This document shows positions 31,752 through 39,929 of a stretch of DNA of 39,929 nt, piece by piece. The notes beneath the pieces are model-generated. The model was not told the origin of the DNA. It made no database searches and saw nothing but the letters and a program-made list of their open reading frames with translations. Every line of letters starts with the position of its first letter. The stretch's first letter is position 1. Source of the stretch: an uncultured Flavonifractor sp. (GTDB lineage: Bacteria > Bacillota > Clostridia > Oscillospirales > Oscillospiraceae); NCBI GenBank assembly GCA_947346365.1, contig CANAAV010000022.1, forward strand, positions 1 through 39,929, written 5' to 3'. The position numbers and the translations under genes are program-made.

Positions 31752-33068
31752 CTATGATTGCTGCATGGCGGCGTCCTGCAGCGCGTCAAACGCTGCCATG
31801 CACTCGTCCACGGTGGCGCCGCCCAGCAGCTCCCGCACGATCAGGCAGGTATTTCCCCACTGCTCCACATTCATTCCCGCGTTGGAGCCCAGCACATAGA
31901 CGCCCGCTTCAATTTGGCTGTTAAGGGGCCGCAGGGCGGGTACGCAGTCCACCTCCACGTTCTTAGAGGGGGAAATGACACGGTTGGTCTGGGAGTAGAC
32001 CTGAAGCGCCTCATCGGAAACCATGATATCCAAAACCTGCGCCGCAATCTCCCGGTGCTCCGCGTCGGCGCCTATGGCGAACCCCGTCATTGGTATTACC
32101 GGCATTTGGCCCCGGCTGCTGGGAAAGCCAATGACCTGCATCTCGAAATCGGTTTTCCCATAGGCGGTCTGCGTGTTCGCAGCGCCCCAGTAGGCCATAA
32201 CGATAGGTGTCTTTCCGGCCAGGAAATCCGGCCCCTCCGCTTCGATGGCCTCGCTGACAAGGGCCTTCTCCGCATCGATATAGCCATGGTCGATCAGCGT
32301 CTGAAGAAACGCAAAGCCGGGGCGCATATAGTCGCTGTACCTGGCCGCGCCGCTGTTGAGCGCTTCAATCTCCGCCTGGGTGTTTCCACCGTTGTATAAA
32401 TCGGCGTAGGCCAGGGCGAAAACAAAGGTCTCCAGCCACCAGCGGTTGGCGCCGATGGGCGTGTCAATTCCGTTTTCCTGAAACACCCGGCAGCACTCTA
32501 AAAACTCCTCCGGCGTCTCCGGCAGGGCGAGGTTGTGCTGCCGGAACAGGTCCACATTGACAAACAACCCGTAGGCCACCACTTCCTGGGGGATGGCTAC
32601 CAGCTTCCCGTCCACGGTGTTGGCGGTGCGGATGATTTCCCGCAGGTTCTGGGCGCTGTCCAGCCCGGAGAGATCCATCAGCTGTCCCTCCGCTCCCAGG
32701 GTCAAAATGATGTCTGAGTTGAGCAGGTATAGATCGTCCAGATTGTTCCGGACCCGGTCCAGGCAGACTTGGTCGTATGTCTTGTCCTGATAGGTTTCCG
32801 CCGTGTAGGTCCGGTAGACCATGGTTATATCCAGGACTTCCTCCGCCATTGCGACCGTCAGGTCCGATGCGGTTCTGGCTACATTTTCCGCGTTAGGATC
32901 CATTTTTTCCATGGGGCTGAAAAAGTTGACGATCCGCTTTTCCTCCCTGTCCTGAAAAATGAGGTCGCTGGAGCTGTCGCGGCCTGCGCAGGCTGCCAGG
33001 GGCAAAATTGCCAGCGCAGCCAGACAGGCAAGCAGCCGTCTCCGGCTGTTCCTGCTCTTATTTTTCAT
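31752..33068 (-). CDS. Family-1 extracellular solute-binding lipoprotein without permease partners
   Basis: This 438-residue lipoprotein has a signal peptide (about 1-26, with LPLAAC and acylated Cys27), then an ABC-type family-1 (MalE-like) binding fold, e.g. DLYLLNSDIILTLGAEGQLMDLSGL, VDGKLVAIPQEVVAYGLFVNVDLF and MPVIPMTGFAIGADAEHREIA. No permease or ATPase gene is adjacent. Instead it overlaps the hybrid histidine kinase gene upstream by 11 bp. It may therefore present a ligand to that kinase's extracellular domain or feed a distant transporter. Its ligand is probably a sugar or oligosaccharide, inferred from the family only. Confidence 0.88.
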   Translation of the reverse strand: MKNKSRNSRRRLLACLAALAILPLAACAGRDSSSDLIFQDREEKRIVNFFSPMEKMDPNAENVARTASDLTVAMAEEVLDITMVYRTYTAETYQDKTYDQVCLDRVRNNLDDLYLLNSDIILTLGAEGQLMDLSGLDSAQNLREIIRTANTVDGKLVAIPQEVVAYGLFVNVDLFRQHNLALPETPEEFLECCRVFQENGIDTPIGANRWWLETFVFALAYADLYNGGNTQAEIEALNSGAARYSDYMRPGFAFLQTLIDHGYIDAEKALVSEAIEAEGPDFLAGKTPIVMAYWGAANTQTAYGKTDFEMQVIGFPSSRGQMPVIPMTGFAIGADAEHREIAAQVLDIMVSDEALQVYSQTNRVISPSKNVEVDCVPALRPLNSQIEAGVYVLGSNAGMNVEQWGNTCLIVRELLGGATVDECMAAFDALQDAAMQQS

Positions 33069-35628
33069 TGCGCCCTCCTTTCACGATAAGTTGTCGGATG
33101 ATCTTCTTCAAAAGCTCCATGTCCAGAGGCTTTGGCACATGGGCGTCCATGCCGGCGTCCAGAGCGGCCTTCTCATCCTCGGCAAAGGCGTTGGCCGTCA
33201 TGGCGACGATGGGGATGCGTCCAGCGTCCTCCCGCTCTAACGCACGGATGGCTCTTGCGGCTTCATGCCCGTTCATCACCGGCATTTGCACGTCCATGAG
33301 GATTGCGTCAAACTCACCCGGCGCGGAGCGCTGAAAGCGCTCCACCGCTAAAAGGCCGTTCTCCTCAACCTCACAGGAGGCGCCCTCAAGCTCCAAAAGT
33401 TCCGAGAGGATTTCTGCGTTGATCCCATTGTCCTCCGCGGCGAGAAAGTGCATTCCGCTTATGGCGCCGGCTTCTTCCCTGCCCGGGGTGGGGACTGTGT
33501 CCGGCTGGCACCACAGCTGCTGGATTTTTGCTCGAAGGGCAGAGACAAAAAAGGGCTTTGTCAGCGTATCCGTGCGGTGGAGCTGAAGAGTCTGCTCCAT
33601 TCCCTGTGCGTCAAATTCTGCCAGGAGCAGAATGGGGATGCGCTCAGCAAGCGCCTCCCGCAGCGCTTTGGCCGCCTGGGGGCCGCAGTCCTCCCAGTCC
33701 AGCAGAGCCAGCTGAAAGTCCGTTCCGCTGTGGAGAAGCTCCAATGCCGCCTGTACGCTGGCGGCGGTATCCAACCGTACGCCCGTATCCTGCATGAGGG
33801 CGAGAATGTTTTCCTGGCTTTCCGGGCCTCCGCCCACGAGCAAGATCCGAAAAATCTCCCGCTGCACCCAGAACTGCCGGTCCGCCTCTTCCTCAAATAC
33901 GCGCAATTCCAGCTCCACCCGGAAAAGAGAGCCGTGGTCCACCTGGCTGAAGACCTCGATGGTGCCGCCCATAAGCTCTACAATGCTCTTGGTGATGGCC
34001 ATGCCGAGGCCTGTGCCCTGCACTTTGTTGGTGGTACTGTTCTCCGCCCTTGTAAATGCGTCGAAAATCGTTTCCAAATACTCTGGCGTCATGCCATAGC
34101 CGTCGTCCTCCACCTCAATGCGGATGTGCTCATACTGGCTGGAGTGCTGCTTGAGCCCGATGATGCGCAGCCGGATGTGGCCGCCTTCCGGCGTATATTT
34201 CACAGCGTTGGAGAGCAGGTTGATTAAGATCTGGTTGATTCTGGTCTCATCTCCCACCAGGTATTCGTGCCGGATACCCGTCACTTCCAGGTGGAATTCC
34301 TGTTTCTTCGCCTGGGCCATCGGCTGAATGATGGCGTCCACAGAGGAGATTACGTCGTTAAGGGCGAATTTCTCGAGATTGAGCGCCACCTTCCCGCTCT
34401 CGATTTTAGAGACGTCCAAAATGTCGTTAATCAGGCTGAGAAGGTGCTGGCCGGAGGCGGTGATCTTTTGGGTGTATTCCCGCACCTTAGCGGGATTTTC
34501 GGCGTCTTTGGCGAGAAGCGCCGTAAAGCCCAGCACCGCGTTCATAGGCGTTCGGATGTCGTGGGACATATTGGAGAGAAACGTGGTTTTGGATTCGCTG
34601 GCAATTTGGGCGGCCTGCAGGGCCTGTGCCAGCTGCTGGCTGTAGAGCTTGCGCTGCGCCTCCTGTTCTCTGCGCAGCCTGTCCTGCTGCCTCCAGCTGC
34701 GGTAGTACAGGACGATGCACAGGGAAAATGCCGTCAGCAGCGAGACCACGACCACCATAATGTTCTGATTGATGGTTCGCCCCTCCTGCTGAATGGCCTC
34801 CACCGGCACATAGCCCACTAGGAAAATCGTTCCGTTGTTAACCGGCCACAGGTAGTTCAGCGCGTGTACTTCCCGAATATCGTGATAAAACAGGGCGTTG
34901 CGTCCACTGTCCAGACAGGCGTCTATCTCCGAGCGGATTTTCGGGTCCTCAATGTGATTGGCCCGGTAAAAATCCGTCAGATTTAGATGGCCGGCACTGC
35001 GCTGCCCCATTCCTTTGGGCTTTAGGACAAACCGCTGGCTGTGTGCGTCCATGATATACAACGCGGCCTGCTTATTGTAAAAACCGTCGGGAAGAGACTG
35101 GTCGACGGCGTCGTATACATACTCGGCGTAAAGGGTTCCGATGACCGCTCCGTCCCGCTCAACAGGACACTTTATGGTATAGGACCACGTCCCCATATAA
35201 TTTAGGTAGGACTGGGAGACCTGCATCCCGACCACCGTTTCGCCTGCGGAAAAGTCCAGCCCCTCTTCGGTAAAAGGTTCTCCGGTACTGGAGATTCCCT
35301 GCGTCTTTCCGGAGGGAATCAGCGACATTTTCACCATAGTTTGGTTTTTTCTGTAGGAGCATATATAGGCCTGCGGGTCCTCCGCCAAGGCAATTTCCTG
35401 GGCAATCAACCGCTGAAACTCCGCCTGGCTGCGCAGGATTGCCTCAATCGTGCTCTGAATCAGGTCCAGACTCTCGCTCAAATTTTGAACGGCGGACTGA
35501 TCCATCTCCTGAGATATTTTTTGTGAGACCGAGAATACAATCGCTCCAAAAATAGAAAAAATGAATACGATGGAGAGAAGCAGGGAGAACCCTCGCCGGT
35601 TTTCCTGTTTGTTTGGCGTTGCTTTCAT
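33058..35628 (-). CDS. Hybrid histidine kinase with extracellular Cache-like sensor and two receivers
   Basis: This 856-residue kinase has a membrane helix at about 14-36, a large extracytoplasmic double-Cache-like region (about 40-285), a second helix (about 289-309), HisKA with His356 (SNMSHDIRTPMN) and an HATPase with NLLSNAVKYTPEGG and GTGLGMAI. Two C-terminal receivers follow. The first (about 590-705) is degenerate: the acidic pair is replaced by Gly-Gly (LLVGGGPES), though an Asp in LLDWED and Lys in LTKPF remain. The second (about 725-850) is intact (AAEDN, LMDVQMPVMNG, VPKPLD). No DNA-binding domain is present, so output must pass to another protein. The start is preceded by GGAGGCTGCC, and it is co-transcribed with the binding lipoprotein. 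Confidence 0.93.
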   Translation of the reverse strand: MKATPNKQENRRGFSLLLSIVFIFSIFGAIVFSVSQKISQEMDQSAVQNLSESLDLIQSTIEAILRSQAEFQRLIAQEIALAEDPQAYICSYRKNQTMVKMSLIPSGKTQGISSTGEPFTEEGLDFSAGETVVGMQVSQSYLNYMGTWSYTIKCPVERDGAVIGTLYAEYVYDAVDQSLPDGFYNKQAALYIMDAHSQRFVLKPKGMGQRSAGHLNLTDFYRANHIEDPKIRSEIDACLDSGRNALFYHDIREVHALNYLWPVNNGTIFLVGYVPVEAIQQEGRTINQNIMVVVVSLLTAFSLCIVLYYRSWRQQDRLRREQEAQRKLYSQQLAQALQAAQIASESKTTFLSNMSHDIRTPMNAVLGFTALLAKDAENPAKVREYTQKITASGQHLLSLINDILDVSKIESGKVALNLEKFALNDVISSVDAIIQPMAQAKKQEFHLEVTGIRHEYLVGDETRINQILINLLSNAVKYTPEGGHIRLRIIGLKQHSSQYEHIRIEVEDDGYGMTPEYLETIFDAFTRAENSTTNKVQGTGLGMAITKSIVELMGGTIEVFSQVDHGSLFRVELELRVFEEEADRQFWVQREIFRILLVGGGPESQENILALMQDTGVRLDTAASVQAALELLHSGTDFQLALLDWEDCGPQAAKALREALAERIPILLLAEFDAQGMEQTLQLHRTDTLTKPFFVSALRAKIQQLWCQPDTVPTPGREEAGAISGMHFLAAEDNGINAEILSELLELEGASCEVEENGLLAVERFQRSAPGEFDAILMDVQMPVMNGHEAARAIRALEREDAGRIPIVAMTANAFAEDEKAALDAGMDAHVPKPLDMELLKKIIRQLIVKGGRNEK

Positions 35629-35702
35629 TGGCAGCCTCCGTTCCTATGCTCCGGAAGAGCGTTCAGCCTTGTTTGAACACAAATGAAATGCATAGCGGCG
35701 AG

Positions 35703-35729
35703 AAATTTTCCGCCAATCAGGGAAAATTT
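35703..35729. other. Hairpin in the hybrid-kinase leader
   Basis: AAATTTTCC (35703-35711) pairs exactly with GGAAAATTT (35721-35729) across a 9-nt loop, in the roughly 265-nt untranslated leader between the minus promoter and the hybrid kinase gene. No known riboswitch motif was recognised in this leader. Function unknown. Confidence 0.4.
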
Positions 35730-35900
35730 TCGCAGGCGGGCCGCCGCCCGGAGAAATGGAACGATGAGCGGCGGAAAAAGATTCGCTGTTGGGGTGTTTT
35801 GACATGCTTCAAGCACGGCCGGACTCCGGGGCAAGAAAAATTCTCCAGGGCCGCAGAAGGAACAAACCGAATCGGCACAATTCTTATATTTTGCACAGGG

Positions 35901-35929
35901 ATTATACCATATGCGCTGAAAAAGCGCAA
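35901..35929 (-). promoter_or_regulatory. Promoter of the hybrid kinase operon
   Basis: On the minus strand TTGCGC (35929-35924) and a perfect TATAAT (35906-35901) are 17 bp apart. It implies an untranslated leader of about 265 nt. It is divergent from the leuA promoter at 35992-36020. Confidence 0.65.
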
Positions 35930-35991
35930 CATAGAGCGGCGGCTCATTTTGAGCGCCGGAGCGGGGGAGAGGCTGCCGTTTAAAATCACCC

Positions 35992-36020
35992 TTGACAAGG
36001 CTCCTCCGCTGGGTTAAAAT
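35992..36020 (+). promoter_or_regulatory. Promoter of the T-box/leuA transcript
   Basis: TTGACA (35992-35997) and TAAAAT (36015-36020) are 17 bp apart. Transcription should begin near 36027, at the base of the T-box leader. Confidence 0.8.
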
Positions 36021-36026
36021 AATGAA

Positions 36027-36305
36027 AAATCCATATTTGAAGAGGCGATGATGGGAAGAAGACATGGCCCATCCCGTTCAGAGAGCCGGTGGTTGGTGCA
36101 AACCGGTACGGGATTCCATGTGAATACTGATCCCGGAGCCGTCCGCCTGAAGGCTTTTGTAGGGCGGACCGTGTGGCTCCGTTACCGGCCTAGGCCTTGC
36201 TGGAGGCCGGAGAGCGTCCGCCGGTGACGGCGGGCGGAAGCAGGGTGGTACCGCGTATACTGTATTATACGCCCCTGACCAAATTCGGGTCAGGGGCATT
36301 TGTTA
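36027..36305 (+). ncRNA. T-box riboswitch leader of leuA
   Basis: Stem I is visible: ACATGG/CCATGT (36062-36067 with 36116-36121), an upper stem ATCCCGT/ACGGGAT (36071-36077 with 36108-36114) and the conserved AGAGAGCCGGTGGTTGG region. The T-box itself, AGGGTGGTACCGCG, is at 36242-36255. The specifier strand reads GAATACTGA (36122-36130), so the codon could be read as CTG (Leu), ACT (Thr) or TAC (Tyr) depending on register; Leu fits the downstream gene. Uncharged tRNA binding would favour the antiterminator over the terminator at 36271-36305. The leader class is certain; the amino acid is inferred. Confidence 0.93.
36271..36305 (+). terminator. T-box terminator upstream of leuA
   Basis: GCCCCTGACC (36271-36280) pairs with GGTCAGGGGC (36288-36297), followed by ATTTGTT. 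A second small hairpin, GCGTATA/TATACGC, just before it overlaps the end of the T-box and may compete with the antiterminator. Confidence 0.85.
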
Positions 36306-36334
36306 TGCTCCGGCCCAGACCAGGAGGAATTCTT

Positions 36335-38020
36335 ATGAAAAGCGCACATGAGTACATCCCTTTTATTCCCATCAAGTTTCCCCAGAGGACCTGGCCCAAT
36401 AAAGAGCTGAAAGCGCCCCCCATCTGGTGCTCCGTGGACCTGCGGGACGGCAACCAGGCGCTAATTGACCCTATGAACGTCCAGGAAAAGCTGGAGCTGT
36501 TTCACACCTTGGTAGACATCGGAGTAAAGGAGATTGAGGTAGGATTTCCCTCGGCTTCAGAGACTGAATACGAATTCATCCGCACGCTTATCGAGGGAGG
36601 CCATATCCCGGACGACGTGACCATCCAGGTGCTGGTTCAGGCCAGGGAGCACCTGATTAAAAAAACCTTTGAGGCCATCGACGGGGCAAAGCACGTCATT
36701 TTTCACTTTTACAACTCCACCTCCACACTCCAGCGGAAGGTGGTCTTCCATACCGGCGTGGAGGGTGTAAAGCAGATTGCTGTGGATGCCGCCAAGCTGA
36801 TCCGGACACTGTCCCAGCCGGTGCTTCAGGCGGGAGTGGATCTGCGCTACCAGTATTCACCGGAGTCCTTCATGGGCACTGAGATGGATGCGGCTGTGGA
36901 GATTTGTCAGGCGGTGCTGGAGGAGCTGGAGGCCACGCCGGAGAAAAAGGTGATTTTGAACCTGCCTACCACCGTCGAAAACTGTATGCCCAACTATTTC
37001 GCGGATGAAATTGAATATTTCATCTCCAAGCTCCCTTCCCGGGAGTGCGCTATCATTTCCCTGCACCCCCACAACGACCGGGGAGAGGGCGTGGCTACCG
37101 CCGAGCTGGGCCAGCTGGCCGGGGCAGAGCGGGTGGAGGCCACCCTGTTCGGCAACGGAGAGCGCACCGGAAACGTGGATATGGTGACCTTGGCCCTGAA
37201 CCTGCATACCCAGGGGGTGGATCCGCAGCTGGATTTTTCCCAGATCAACAAGATCCGCGACATATACGAGCGGGTGACCAAAATGAAGATTAGCCAGCGG
37301 CAGCCCTACGTGGGAGAGCTGGTGTTTACCGCGTTTTCCGGTTCCCATCAGGACGCAATTAATAAGGGCGTGCGCTATATGGAAGAGAGCGGAACCCAGT
37401 ATTGGGAGGTTCCCTATCTGCCCATCGACCCGGCGGATGTGGGCCGGGAATATGAGCCCATCATCCGCATTAACAGCCAGTCCGGCAAAGGCGGGGCGGC
37501 GTTTGTCATGCAGCATGAGTTTGGATTTGATCTGCCCAAAAACATGCACCCGGAGTTCGGGCACATTGTTCAGGCGGAGACAGACCGGGTGGGCAAGGAG
37601 CTGCCGGCAGAGTCTATCTATCAGCTCTTCCAGAAGGAATATATTGACGCGGCGGCGCCCTATCAGATGGTGCGGCACTCCTTTGCGGAGTTCACCGATG
37701 AGCAGGGGCATTCTCACGTAACCTTTGCGGGCACCCTGCGGCATAAGGAGACGGTGTTCCAGGTCAATGGGTCGGGCAACGGCCCGATTGACGCATTTTT
37801 TAACGCTATTCACGGGCAGAAGATGGACCGGTTTACCTTTGTGGATTATAAAGAGCATGCGATTAAGCGCGGCTCCGACTCCCAGGCGGTGGCATATATC
37901 CACCTGCAGGACCAGGCTGGGAAAGATTGGTTTGGCGTGGGCGTCTCTCATAATATCAACCTGGCTCCTCTGAAAGGGATTCTCTCGGCCATCAACCGGG
38001 CTGTCGGCCGGGGCCGATAA
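36335..38020 (+). CDS. leuA: 2-isopropylmalate synthase, long form (LeuA type 2)
   Basis: LeuA condenses acetyl-CoA with 2-oxoisovalerate in the first committed step of leucine synthesis. This 561-residue protein is the long form (as in Corynebacterium, Mycobacterium and yeast). A TIM barrel carries DLRDGNQAL (35-43, catalytic Arg37 and metal Asp38) and the metal motif HPHNDRGEG (244-252). A C-terminal leucine-sensing domain lies at about 430-561 (FAEFTDEQG ... GSGNGPIDAF). I choose the ATG at 36335 because AGGAGG sits 7 nt upstream; the frame continues up into the T-box and is not translated there. Regulation is by the T-box and probably by leucine feedback. No other leu genes are in the window. 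Confidence 0.96.
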   Translation: MKSAHEYIPFIPIKFPQRTWPNKELKAPPIWCSVDLRDGNQALIDPMNVQEKLELFHTLVDIGVKEIEVGFPSASETEYEFIRTLIEGGHIPDDVTIQVLVQAREHLIKKTFEAIDGAKHVIFHFYNSTSTLQRKVVFHTGVEGVKQIAVDAAKLIRTLSQPVLQAGVDLRYQYSPESFMGTEMDAAVEICQAVLEELEATPEKKVILNLPTTVENCMPNYFADEIEYFISKLPSRECAIISLHPHNDRGEGVATAELGQLAGAERVEATLFGNGERTGNVDMVTLALNLHTQGVDPQLDFSQINKIRDIYERVTKMKISQRQPYVGELVFTAFSGSHQDAINKGVRYMEESGTQYWEVPYLPIDPADVGREYEPIIRINSQSGKGGAAFVMQHEFGFDLPKNMHPEFGHIVQAETDRVGKELPAESIYQLFQKEYIDAAAPYQMVRHSFAEFTDEQGHSHVTFAGTLRHKETVFQVNGSGNGPIDAFFNAIHGQKMDRFTFVDYKEHAIKRGSDSQAVAYIHLQDQAGKDWFGVGVSHNINLAPLKGILSAINRAVGRGR

Positions 38021-38058
38021 AAAGACGCGCTTGAGGCAACTCCCGCAAGGAAGTTAAT

Positions 38059-38096
38059 CCCCGCCGAAAGGACTTGCCTTTCGGCGGGGGTTGATT
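38059..38096 (+). terminator. Terminator of leuA
   Basis: A 13-bp perfect stem (38059-38071 with 38077-38089) with loop ACTTG is followed by a short T-containing tail (GTTGATTT). It is 38 bp past the leuA stop. Confidence 0.75.
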
Positions 38097-38141
38097 TATG
38101 ATTGGCATACCGACCGTAGTTTATTGGAAAGGAGTAGTAAT

Positions 38142-38819
38142 GTGAAACGAAACGCAATTATTGCAATAATATTTTTGCTTGTATCATTTGCATTTTCTGC
38201 TTGCGCACCTACAGCCCCTAGCGGCCAAACATCAGAGGGTTCTAACATTGCGGAGAATGGTGCATCAACGGAAATTCCAGGCAACAGTAGTACAAGTACA
38301 CCTGAATTTTTTAATGACATTGGAAAAACGCTTAGTGAATTAAAAAATGAGTATCCTGACGGTGAATTTATTGTAAGTTTAGATGGATTCCCAGATAGTG
38401 CTGCTGCATGTTTTGGGGAACCGAAAGCGGAATATGTTTCCTACTTTTTTGGAGGACAAAGCGGTGATTTTGAAAAGGCCATGAACGAATGTGAAGACCA
38501 GCTGAAATGTGCGGGTTTTGTCACCACCGCAAACATACTTTTTCCAGACGTGGAAAATGACATGTCCTTTGAAGATTTTTTCTCCTTGATCGTTGTGGAC
38601 GATTATGAGTATTTAGGAGAAGATACGACTGCAGCAGGTTGGTTAAGATTCATGTATAACGGTATGAAGGTCATGGTGAATACAAACGAAGCTGTTGCTG
38701 GCGGCGGATGGAATGTTACAGGAGCAAAACAAGTGAAGAGTAATGCTCCGGTGTCTGTTGTAAACCCAGAAATATTAAATGCCAATCAAGATTTAGCTGA
38801 TGCAGTTATGTTCGATTGA
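38142..38819 (+). CDS. Hypothetical lipoprotein, AT-rich
   Basis: This 225-residue lipoprotein is not recognised. It starts at GTG 38142 (VKRNAIIAIIFLLVSFAFSAC), preceded by GGAAAGGAG (38126-38134). The lipobox Cys is at about residue 21, followed by a Ser/Thr/Asn/Gly-rich linker (about 22-60) and a globular part with a Asp/Glu-rich, aromatic surface (YLGEDTTAAGWLRFMYNGMKVMVN). No enzyme motif is visible. The gene is distinctly AT-rich compared with leuA before it and etfA after it, which suggests transfer. It follows the leuA terminator, so it probably has its own promoter, which I could not place. Confidence 0.78.
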   Translation: MKRNAIIAIIFLLVSFAFSACAPTAPSGQTSEGSNIAENGASTEIPGNSSTSTPEFFNDIGKTLSELKNEYPDGEFIVSLDGFPDSAAACFGEPKAEYVSYFFGGQSGDFEKAMNECEDQLKCAGFVTTANILFPDVENDMSFEDFFSLIVVDDYEYLGEDTTAAGWLRFMYNGMKVMVNTNEAVAGGGWNVTGAKQVKSNAPVSVVNPEILNANQDLADAVMFD

Positions 38820-39359
38820 ACTGTGTCATGAGAACACATCATTGAAACATGCTACAGAACCGAAATAGTAACTTCCAGTTTATCACCCTCCCCGCGAACA
38901 CTTTCCTTGAAAGTGTCATAGTGAGTTACGCAGTATAAAACGAGGCAAGAAAGACTGTTTTGGCCTGCCTCGCCTCTAGCTTCTTTATGAGATCTTACCC
39001 TCCGGGCGCCGTTTTCAGCAAGTTCGCCGCAGCTGCCGGATATTCTGGCAGCTGCGGCGCTTTTTGTCCGATCAGCTGGGTAAATATGGCTCCGAGCTGC
39101 CCGGCAAGAGGCAGCTCGAAGCTGGAGGGAGATAGGGGAAGCGCTGAATCAATCCTCGCGCGCGGCTTGACGGTATATTTTATGCCTGGACTGCATGAAA
39201 AAGCCTTAAAATCCGACAGGATTTCTGTGTCTTTTTCGCCTGCCAGTCAAAAAATCTCCTCGCCAATCCGCACACGCTGATTGACGCAGCCCTTCTCAGG
39301 AAACGGCCCGGGAGGAAGGCAACCCAGCGCAGGCCGCTTCACACAAGTTCAGGAGGAGC
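38820..39359. other. 540-bp intergenic region
   Basis: No gene is supported. It holds a small hairpin ACACTTTC/GAAAGTGT (38898-38916), a stem CGAGGCA/TGCCTCG (38941-38972) that could end the lipoprotein transcript, and a strong terminator-like hairpin at 39025-39066. The rest is unexplained. Confidence 0.6.
39025..39066 (+). terminator. Strong rho-independent terminator
   Basis: CGCCGCAGCTGCC (39025-39037) pairs exactly with GGCAGCTGCGGCG (39047-39059), followed by CTTTTTG. It is about 200 bp beyond the lipoprotein stop. On the minus strand there is no T-run, so it serves a plus-strand transcript or is a relic. Confidence 0.75.
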
Positions 39360-39929
39360 TCAGCCCCTGGCCTTGCTGATCTCCTCGGTGAGGACGGGCA
39401 GCACCTCGAAGAGGTTGCCGACAACGCCGTAGTCGGCAACGTCGAAGATGGGGGCGTCGGGGTCCTTGTTGATGGCCACGATGACGTCAGAGCCGCTCAT
39501 GCCCGCCAGATGCTGAATGGCCCCGGAGATGCCGCAGGCGATGTACAGCTTGGGACCCACCGTCTTGCCGGTCTGCCCCACCTGGTGGGCATGGGCAATC
39601 CAGCCGGAATCCACCGCCGCTCGGGAGGCCCCCACGGTGGCGCCCAGGGCCGCCGCCAGCTCACGCACGGGCGCAAAGCCCTCCGGACCGCCAACCCCCC
39701 GGCCGCCGGAGACAATGATCTCCGCCCCCTCCAGGTCCACCTTCTCATCGCCCATCTCACGGATGAGTTCCAGCACCTGGGTGCGGATCTTGTCTTCCGG
39801 GACGTGGATGCCCTCCTTGATGATCTCCGCCTTGCCCTCCAAGGGCTCGGATTTCTTGAACACGCCGGGGCGGACGGTGCCGATCTGGGGCCGGTGGTCG
39901 GGGCAGAGGATGGTGGCCATCAGGTTGCC
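39360..39929 (-). CDS. etfA: Electron transfer flavoprotein alpha subunit, C-terminal part (partial)
   Basis: The minus frame is open to the window edge, so this is the 3' part of a longer gene (about 190 of a usual 320-400 residues). It contains the FAD-binding half of EtfA: IIVSGGRGVGGPEGF, GATVGASRAAVDSGWIAHAHQVGQTGKTVGPKLYIACGISGAIQHLAGM, and AINKDPDAPIFDVADYGVVGNLFEVLP at the end. ETF passes electrons between acyl-CoA dehydrogenases and other redox enzymes; in Clostridia it often acts in electron-bifurcating butyrate or amino acid pathways. Partner genes (etfB, bcd) should lie beyond the window. The ATG inside the frame at 39920 is internal, not the start. Confidence 0.95.
   Translation of the reverse strand, partial: GNLMATILCPDHRPQIGTVRPGVFKKSEPLEGKAEIIKEGIHVPEDKIRTQVLELIREMGDEKVDLEGAEIIVSGGRGVGGPEGFAPVRELAAALGATVGASRAAVDSGWIAHAHQVGQTGKTVGPKLYIACGISGAIQHLAGMSGSDVIVAINKDPDAPIFDVADYGVVGNLFEVLPVLTEEISKARG

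Noticed and set aside
38960-39280. 106-residue plus-strand open frame in the leuA-etfA interval
   Set aside because: It runs through a perfect terminator hairpin, lacks a ribosome site and shows no domain.

Overview
The window looks like chromosome of a GC-rich, anaerobic, Gram-positive gut bacterium of the class Clostridia. An Oscillospiraceae relative such as Flavonifractor, Lawsonibacter, Intestinimonas or Oscillibacter is my best guess, inferred from gene content and style and not proven. The evidence is strong AGGAGG ribosome sites, sigma-A promoters with 17-18 bp spacing, a SAM-I riboswitch on metK, a T-box leader on leuA, YesM/YesN-type signalling and lipobox-anchored binding proteins.

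Region 1 (1-3825) is accessory and visibly AT-rich. It holds an unrecognised protein, a DUF1835/DUF3658 protein, a stretch of more than 1 kb without genes, and a DUF2975 membrane protein overlapping a small XRE regulator. The gene-poor stretch contains a roughly 270-bp unit with long inverted ends that looks like a remnant or MITE of an IS21-type element, a strong terminator hairpin, and a chain of hairpins resembling an IS200/IS605 right end. The DUF2975/XRE pair starts from a near-perfect promoter overlapped by a perfect 14-bp dyad.

Region 2 (3826-8028) has metK on the minus strand behind a SAM-I riboswitch, then a plus-strand metal-efflux cluster: an ArsR/SmtB sensor, a free-standing HMA metal chaperone and a Zn/Cd/Pb P-type ATPase that lacks its own HMA domain.

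Region 3 (8077-15294) has a secreted metallo-beta-lactamase-fold lipoprotein (minus), then a FapA/DUF342 protein and a SulP anion transporter (plus), then a LytTR response regulator with an AgrC-like kinase. The two-component pair is bracketed by matching inverted 21-bp sequences.

Region 4 (15340-24161, minus) is a galactose/methyl-galactoside uptake locus. The transport genes are mglB, mglA and mglC, the last with a long N-terminal helical extension. Upstream lie a response regulator (REC plus AraC), a YesM-type kinase and a sugar-binding lipoprotein, together a three-component sugar sensor. Two direct repeats 21 bp apart sit just upstream of the mglB promoter, as expected for an AraC-type activator. 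A broken AraC regulator and an MFS transporter follow.

Region 5 (25932-31566, minus) contains two half-size ChrA proteins, glutamine-dependent NAD synthetase, a fusion of a phytol/dolichol-kinase-like domain with a DUF92 (VTE6-like) domain, and ispH. The fusion lies 22 bp after ispH, which suggests isoprenoid-alcohol salvage or lipid metabolism.

Region 6 (31752-35929, minus) is an orphan family-1 solute-binding lipoprotein overlapping a hybrid histidine kinase. Region 7 (35992-39929) holds a T-box-controlled long-form leuA, an AT-rich lipoprotein of unknown function, a gene-free stretch and the 3' part of etfA (minus), which runs off the window. No rRNA, tRNA, CRISPR array or intact transposase gene was seen.
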